From Antitrichia curtipendula (taxonomy: Eukaryota > Streptophyta > Bryopsida > Hypnales > Leucodontaceae), in NCBI GenBank assembly GCA_951230915.1, contig OX579635.1:34348001-34412000 (forward strand): a DNA stretch of 64,000 nucleotides, written 5' to 3'. The notes below the pieces were generated by a model. That model was not told the DNA's origin. It was given only the letters and a program-made list of their open reading frames with translations, and made no database searches. Both the position numbers and the translations under genes were made by a program. Positions 57,884-64,000 of the stretch are shown in pieces. Numbering within the stretch: the first letter of the stretch is position 1; the number at the start of each line of letters is the position of its first letter.

Positions 57884-60800
57884 TTGGCAATTGCAACAAA
57901 AACAATCTAATTGATTTGAAATTTTTACACAAGTTATACAAGTACCCGAGAAGGATAGGCTTATGGCCATTTTTTCAAACCTTGAAGTTCCTCTCTTTGT
58001 ATGCTAGAATTTGATGTCTCCTATCTTTGCATTCAAAGCTTTGTTGTTTTATAGTATTGGTTTGACAATGCATAACATTGTATAACTAGGCTATAGTCCT
58101 CTCCTTGTTCAAAAAGTATCATGCCTTTTTTGGTCTGACAATGCATAATATTGTACAACTAGGCTATGGTCCTCTCTATGTTCGGAAGGTATCATGCCTT
58201 CCTAGATGCTAGAGAGAGACTTTCAGTTAATTCAAGGATTGGGGTTGGTTGAAGAGCCATATAAAACAATTTAGTTTGTTTAGTATAGGGGTTCTCTTTC
58301 CAAGGATGCAAAAGGAAAACCCCTACTTCATTGGTAAACAATGTAATGTGGACTTTGCAAGGCCTTTCTCCTTGAGTAACTAAATTTTGGCTATGTGGTA
58401 ACTCTTGTGAATACTTTGATTGCAATGTAAGGGCGTAGTATCTCTACATTTCTACATGCTCCATCTACATTCATAGTGAATAAAGCAAGCATCCTCTTAC
58501 CACATGCCAAGGCTACCATAATTTGCATGGATTTAGGGCTAGTTTGTGTATGGGCTCTCACGTCTCATAATCAAGTAAAAGGATTTAGGATGTGTAATCA
58601 ATCTGCACTCATTGCCATCTCAAGTCCCAATATAATCTTTATATCCAATAATAAGTCTGAAATTTTGAGTTTATACCAATATTAAGGAAAAATAGCGGTT
58701 TAAGATGTTTAATCAATCTGCATTGATTGCCAATGCTTTAGGGAGGTTTGGAGGAGAAACTGACCACAAAAACATGATGTCTCCTTGTCAGTCTCAACCC
58801 TCCTTGTTGACACTCTGTATAGTTTCTAGACAATTCCCTCATCTATAGACATTGCATTAAATATAAGTATTTTATATTTTTTGTCATTTTGTTTTTAATT
58901 GCTTACACTTGCAAGTTCCAACAACCAATTTAAGCATTACAATTAGACATTTGAGGGTTAAGTAATGTTTGACAAAAAATAATGCATTTTTTATGGGGAT
59001 GAGGTCCTTTCAAAATCTAGTGTAAAATTTCAACTCGTCCTTGCTAAGTTTGATGCTAAAAAATGATAGGAATAAGGAATATTGTGACAATTTTACATGT
59101 GATTATTTATTTATTTTAAATCCCAAATTCTTTTACATCCAAAACACCCTTAGCTATGACCTTCAACTCTCAACTTTCCACTATCAAGTAACATATTTTT
59201 CATTTACAAAATTGATTGATATAATTTTATATTTTTCGCATTTTATATTTTACACAAAATAATGATTTTTCGATATTTGTTTGATTTTCCCAAAGTTATT
59301 GTTGGAAAATTTTAATTAAATTCTGATTTTTTGGAAGTGTAAGTCACTTTCTTATGAACTATAACATTCTATAGTTTATACATAACATAGGTTTTGTAGG
59401 ATAGAAATGAAGATTAGAGTTAGAAATAGAATTCTATAATTTAAATTAAAAAAAACATCTCTAAAAATATTGATGAAAATCACACAATACTTTTTAATTT
59501 TGATTTCAATATATATATACACAATATGCAGCAACAACCATTTATTGTTCCTTTTGAAAAAAATTCAAAGTTTTCAAATAGAATATAATTAGAACTCGTT
59601 AGACTTTAGTTTTCTAGTATCAACCCCTAAAGGACGAAAATGGAATTTCAGTCAATTTTTCAATCTTAGGCAAGCTATTGTAGGTGCAAATTTTGTTTGA
59701 TTTTGATGAAATTCAATGTACTTATGTAATTTGCTACCATCTTTACATGGTTGCTAATATGTGAGCCTAGGATCTTGAACTCAAGAGCCTAAAATATTAT
59801 AGGCACCTTCCATAGTTATAGGATGTTTATATTATAGGTGCCTATGTTGTAGATACCTATGTTATAAGCACTTTCCATGGTTATAGAATGTTTATATTAT
59901 AGATGTTTTTATTATAGGTACCTTTCATGGTTAGAGGATATTTATATTATAGGTGTCTATGTTATAGATACATATGTTATAAACATCTTCTATGATTATA
60001 GGGTACTTATATTATAAGTATGTATGTTATGAATACCTTCAATAGTTATAGAGTACCTACTTACACCTAGGCTCAAGGATCATAGGCTTACATTTCTAGG
60101 TTCACATGCTAGTGTTGTTGCCAGCTTTAAGGCCTAATTTTTTTGTAGCATTCTAATATGCCATTCAAAAGTTATATCCCTAGATTACAAGTTCATTAGA
60201 AGTTCATTTTTGAACTGAATATTCAAAATTTAGAAAAAAAATAATATTCTAAGTGAAATTTTCTTATTACAACATTGATTATCACTGGAATTGACATTTT
60301 TCAAACCTTTGTATAAGCTATTAACAATATAGTGTTTCTTAATATTTTATACCTACTTTTATTTAGTATTTTTTGCAAGTTTGATTATGAAGTATTTTTT
60401 GATGAGTTTTTTTATACATCCTAAACCTTGTTTCTTCAAGACTATGTCTTTCATTATAAGTTCTAAGACATATTCATTTTTCTATAAAGAAATTGAAAGA
60501 TGAGACGGCACAATATGGAAGACTTGAAAGAAACTTATTTTTTTTCTTCACTTTGATAGCTAAAGATTGTAAGGCCATATTCATTAAAATAAGAATATGT
60601 ATGGTATCAATTTATTTATCCATCTAAATTTAGCACATAAAAGCGTTCATTAAATTTAGACAATCCAATAAATTGAAACAATAATGTGTCAATAAAGTTG
60701 GTTGTTTTTCTAAGTCCAATTACAAATAGTAACAAATATCTATATCACAAACGATTAAGATTGGTTTTACATAGGAAGTATCACATTTTTTTTCTACTTC

Positions 60801-61447
60801 TTACCATGGAGTGGCCTACCATTTCTAAATTGAAGGATGTTCTTACAAGTCTTAGAGATTTGTGGTAAGAGTTCTCTATGTATTCAACCAATCCAAAGAA
60901 GACTAACATTAAAGTACAACAATGCAATGATATAGACCTACATAGAAAAGATATAAACTCTTCACTATTGAAAGGATAAGTGAAGGTAGCATTGGAACCA
61001 AAAACAAATACTATGCAAAAACAATACAAAGGATCTTCACTGCTATATTTGAAATGAAATAATAATATAAATATATATCTCCATCACACATTGCTAGAAA
61101 GACACTTCTGGAATTGATGCACTAGCAAGCCAATTTGCTAAATAGACTATAACAAACCCATAGTAGTACTATATCTACTAACTAGTCTTCCTCTCATTGA
61201 TGATACAATACTTAGGAAGATACGTTCATTCCTCGCATTGATTATACAATATTTAGGAAGATACGTTCATGTCCATAAAAAGGCCCACACTACCATCTTC
61301 AAAACAAAACAATAATAAAAATTTATAATTCAATCTCCGCCACTTATTGCCACAATATAATATTAAAAGCTAATGCACATACAAAGTCACATGGTCAAAG
61401 TACAAAAAGAAATGCATAGTAGTAATATGCCGACTAATAACTCTTCT
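57884..61447. other. A/T-rich intergenic DNA, no gene
   Basis: No supported coding sequence. A lone CCCCTAAAGGACG end (59624) of the piggyBac-like family is present after a mutated TCAA. At 61199-61270 a ~38-43-bp segment (ATACAATACTTAGGAAGATA) is tandemly duplicated. Confidence 0.5.
59780..60065 (+). repeat. Degenerate TATATTATAGGTGCCTATG-type repeat
   Basis: Units built from TTATATTATAGGTG, CTATGTTATAGATAC and ACCTT(C/T)CATGGTTATAG recur at least five times over ~280 bp with unequal spacing (about 65-95 bp). Confidence 0.65.
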
Positions 61448-63750
61448 TTAATCCAATGTTGCACTGTTGCCTTCACCAAATATGTAGGCGTCTATAGAAT
61501 GTTTGATGATGCTAATTTGGGCTTGGGGGATTTTGATCCTTGGATCCAAAGTCTCTACTCTCATACGGGGCTTCTAAACAGTTGTTTTACTATCCATATG
61601 TGTCCAACTTGGCGAGAAAGTCCTATCTTTGTACTATGAATTCCCTTATTCTGTATCTCACCCAGAATATGAGTCCTCGTCAATGTGCCAAAAAGATGCG
61701 GGCGTCCAATATTTTAGTTGAATAGAATTGACATACATAAGATTTAGATTTGGATTTGTCAATGCTTGGGCAAGCCAAAATAGCTTTAGGTCATCATTGG
61801 TGGGACATACTGCAAGAAAATAATCCGTGAATGTATCTTTCAAAATATTGAACAAAGGACATGGGCGGTCACGCCTTCTACCAACAAAATATACTTCTTC
61901 TTCATCTTGCTCGCGTTTTTTGCCATCATCTTGCAATTCCTCTACCTCCTTAGTATTGACCATAAAATTTGGCCAAAAGCCATAGTGCAAGGTCTCTTGT
62001 ACATCAAGACGTCCATTTAGAGTAGCTCTGACGCCTTCCCAATACTTATGTACTCAATTAATCTTCCTCCAATATTGATCGGATATGTCATCATCTACCA
62101 TTTGGCTCTAGAGTACAATGAAGCTGTCCAAACCCTTACAAACTTCATTGAAGCCCCTCATTTTTTGAGGAGCCAAAAGTTGTGGCACACTAGCAGGCAC
62201 GGAGGGGCGTTCTTTTGCAGTCTCTTTCCACAACCAAATTCCTCTACCTTCCTTTGCAACCAATCAACATTGGTGCAATGGATCTTGTACTACATTAAAG
62301 GCCATCCATTGGAATCCTTGTAGAACTTGAATTGCTACGCTTGAAAATGACCTTGCAAGGCATTTTTGCCGGTGTATAAGTACTCCCTATCAAACTGTTT
62401 GAAATCAAGAACCTCCTCTATAAGATGAGGAATAGTAGGTTATACTTTGCATTCTATAAAAGACTTCATCAACCTCAGAATTGTGGGGTAGTCATTTGTT
62501 TTCAACTTGTTACTCCAATAATCAAAGAGAACATCAATGTCCTTGTAAGTATGTTCAACAATCATGAAATTCATATTTATATTGCCAAAAATAGCTCTAT
62601 GCACAAGGAGAGAACAAAATGCAAAGACCCACTAGTTCTTATTGTATCCTGATGCATTGTTGAGCTGAAGATTCACTATTGAAAGAAAAGGTTCAGTTTA
62701 GACCAACTTTTGGGGGGGAACTCTGTACAAATGTTTGACCATGCTAATATGGCCTTGGCCAATGCAAAATGGTTTAAGGATTCTACAAACATTTGACAAG
62801 ATGAATGCTTGAGATGCAACCCTAGATCTTGCAACAATTTGGCAATGGACTCCATAGTATGGTTTGAATCCATCAGAAAGATGTCCAAGCCGTAGTGCAT
62901 ATATTGCACATCTCCATGTCCATGAGCAATCATGCTTGTGACAGCAACCAACATCTTCAAGTAAAAATCGGTCTCTTGCTTTTTGTGAGTAATGGAGAGA
63001 GGTTGTCTTTGAGTGATCCATCTTGTCATGGATTACGGTAAGGACCTTGTCAACGTACTTTTCATGCGATGTGCATAATATAATTCCATGTGTGCCCTTT
63101 GACCCTCAAGGTTCTCTTTCAATTTTTGGATCCACATTTCAGGTGCTCATGATTGTGGAGTGCAAGTATTTTTCAATTGATTCAGTCTATTACACGTTCC
63201 ACAACATGCAAATTGTCACCTCGAAGCTATGCAACAAATTCTGGAAAAGATACTCACGGAATGTAACTCAACACGCTAGTTGAAAAAGGTAGCAGTTGAA
63301 ACGTCAAATTCACAATGTTGATCTCTTGCAATTGGTCCTTCCACCCAAATGCTAATGGTAGGACCATGGAGGGAAATTTCTCTCTAGACTCAAGGATCCT
63401 GGCTGGATTTGTGTGGCAATGAGTCCACTTTGTTTTCTTCTGTCAACTGAAGAGTGACCATCCCTTGCAAGGTGTGTCTTTGAGGCTTTGTCATTCCAAG
63501 GTTATCGTGATGCTCTAGTTTTTCATCATTTTTAGCCTTCTCTTTGTATCTATAATAGGTAGCCTTAGATACTCCATAGATTTTGCACCAAGCACTTGGA
63601 CAAACTTCATGCCTTGCCAAGCAGGGTTGTCTATCCGGACGTGACGCGGGCTTTTCACGTCCGGATGTCATGACGCGTCCATCCTGACGCGTCACAGCCC
63701 GTCGCCGATACTGACGAGACCATCCGCAGCGCGGATGAAGTCTGTCCATT
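61448..63750 (-). pseudogene. Decayed DUF7869-like transposase relative
   Basis: Read from right to left, pieces of one protein appear in order but in shifting frames. A helix-turn-helix-like CPSAWCKIYGVSKATYYRYK (~63595) is followed by FPSMVLPLAFGWKDQLQEIN (~63345), then HEKYVDKVLTVIHDKMDHSKTT (~63035) with a frameshift at a poly-A run (~62980). Next come AVTSMIAHGHGD, GLDIFLMDSNHT, LQLNNASGYNKN (D changed to N), FMIVEHTYKDID (family pattern GHTHxDID), and YWTPASFWHIDEDSYSG. At least five in-frame stops and two frameshifts are present, with the terminal TAA at 61448-61450. It belongs to a different branch from the 46897 copy (MDHSKT here, MDQNTT there). Clearly non-functional. The outline reconstruction rests on my reading of the family. 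Confidence 0.7.
63635..63664. repeat. 10-bp inverted repeat CCGGACGTGA
   Basis: CCGGACGTGA at 63635-63644 is perfectly complementary to 63655-63664. It sits just before the minisatellite and shares its GGACG core. Confidence 0.8.
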
Positions 63751-63766
63751 CTGCGACGGCGTCAGG

Positions 63767-64000
63767 CCGTCTCTTGGACGGTCACTCCGTCACCGAATGG
63801 ACATCCGTCTCTTGGACAGAGAGCCCGTCTGTGGACGAAGAGGCCGTCCCTTGGATGCTAAGCCGTCCTCTAGACAGAGAATCCGTCGTTGGACAATAAG
63901 CCGTCCCCTGGACGAAGAGGTCGTCTCCTGGACGAAATTCTCGTCTCCAGGACGGTAATCCGTCCCTTGGACGCGAATCCGTCCTCTGGACGGGAAACCG
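63767..64000. repeat. ~19-20-bp minisatellite of CCGTC-CTTGGACG units, continues off the right edge
   Basis: At least twelve units of the form (C/T)CGTC(C/T)C(C/T)TGGACGNNNAN(T/G) run to the end of the window. Each unit is a small imperfect palindrome (CGTCC...GGACG). The G/C content contrasts with the flanking DNA. Its place directly upstream of the decayed DUF7869-like gene suggests subterminal repeats of that transposon. Confidence 0.88.

Noticed and set aside
63767..64000. CRISPR-like array
   Set aside because: Units are ~20 bp and contiguous without unique spacers, and the genome is clearly eukaryotic with spliceosomal introns; it is a minisatellite.

Overview
The window looks like nuclear DNA of a land plant or close streptophyte relative. 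It carries an intron-rich SnRK1 beta-gamma (SNF4) gene, which is plant-type, a MOS11-like mRNA-export gene, and long A/T-rich intergenic tracts full of DNA transposons. The SWIM-type Mutator and DUF7869-like families suggest a non-seed lineage (bryophyte, lycophyte, fern or charophyte). That placement is an inference, and I cannot name the species.

Host genes: (i) SNF4-like SnRK1 beta-gamma on the minus strand, 3549 running off the left edge, five exons resolved; (ii) a single-exon MOS11/Tho1/CIP29-like gene at 10915-11493 (+); (iii) a 12-exon hnRNP H/F-ESRP-like RNA-binding gene at 51801-55448 (+). The rest is mostly transposon-derived or featureless A/T-rich sequence.

The centrepiece is 15.4-35.2 kb. 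A ~15.3-kb Mutator-like element (19877-35172) is bounded by related G-rich terminal inverted repeats and a perfect 10-bp target duplication (TCTTTGGTGC). It carries an uninterrupted SWIM/DDE transposase gene (30491-34161, +) and a second, many-exon gene (26122-21103, -) that combines a ParB/sulfiredoxin-like motif with a beta-class DNA-methyltransferase-like fold. Between them is a ~256-bp tandem array of about nine units. The element landed in the start codon region of another gene of the same ParB-methyltransferase-like type (35185-35183 continued at 19867-15464, -). That gene is an intronless ~1470-codon frame now holding five in-frame stops. Both cargo genes lack the usual DPP[YF] catalytic motif at the expected place.

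Other mobile sequences: a DUF7869-like transposase-type gene broken by one TAG (46897-50100, +); a strongly decayed relative (63750-61448, -) with a hairpin-unit minisatellite upstream that runs off the right edge; two Harbinger-like foldback elements with TTA duplications (38673-39931, 43035-43532); and piggyBac-like TTAA/CCCCTAAAGG elements (6716-7641, 44744-45292, probably 56537-57879). Most in-frame stops in the decayed genes are the kind made by C-to-T change at CAG or CGA, as expected of methylated transposon DNA.
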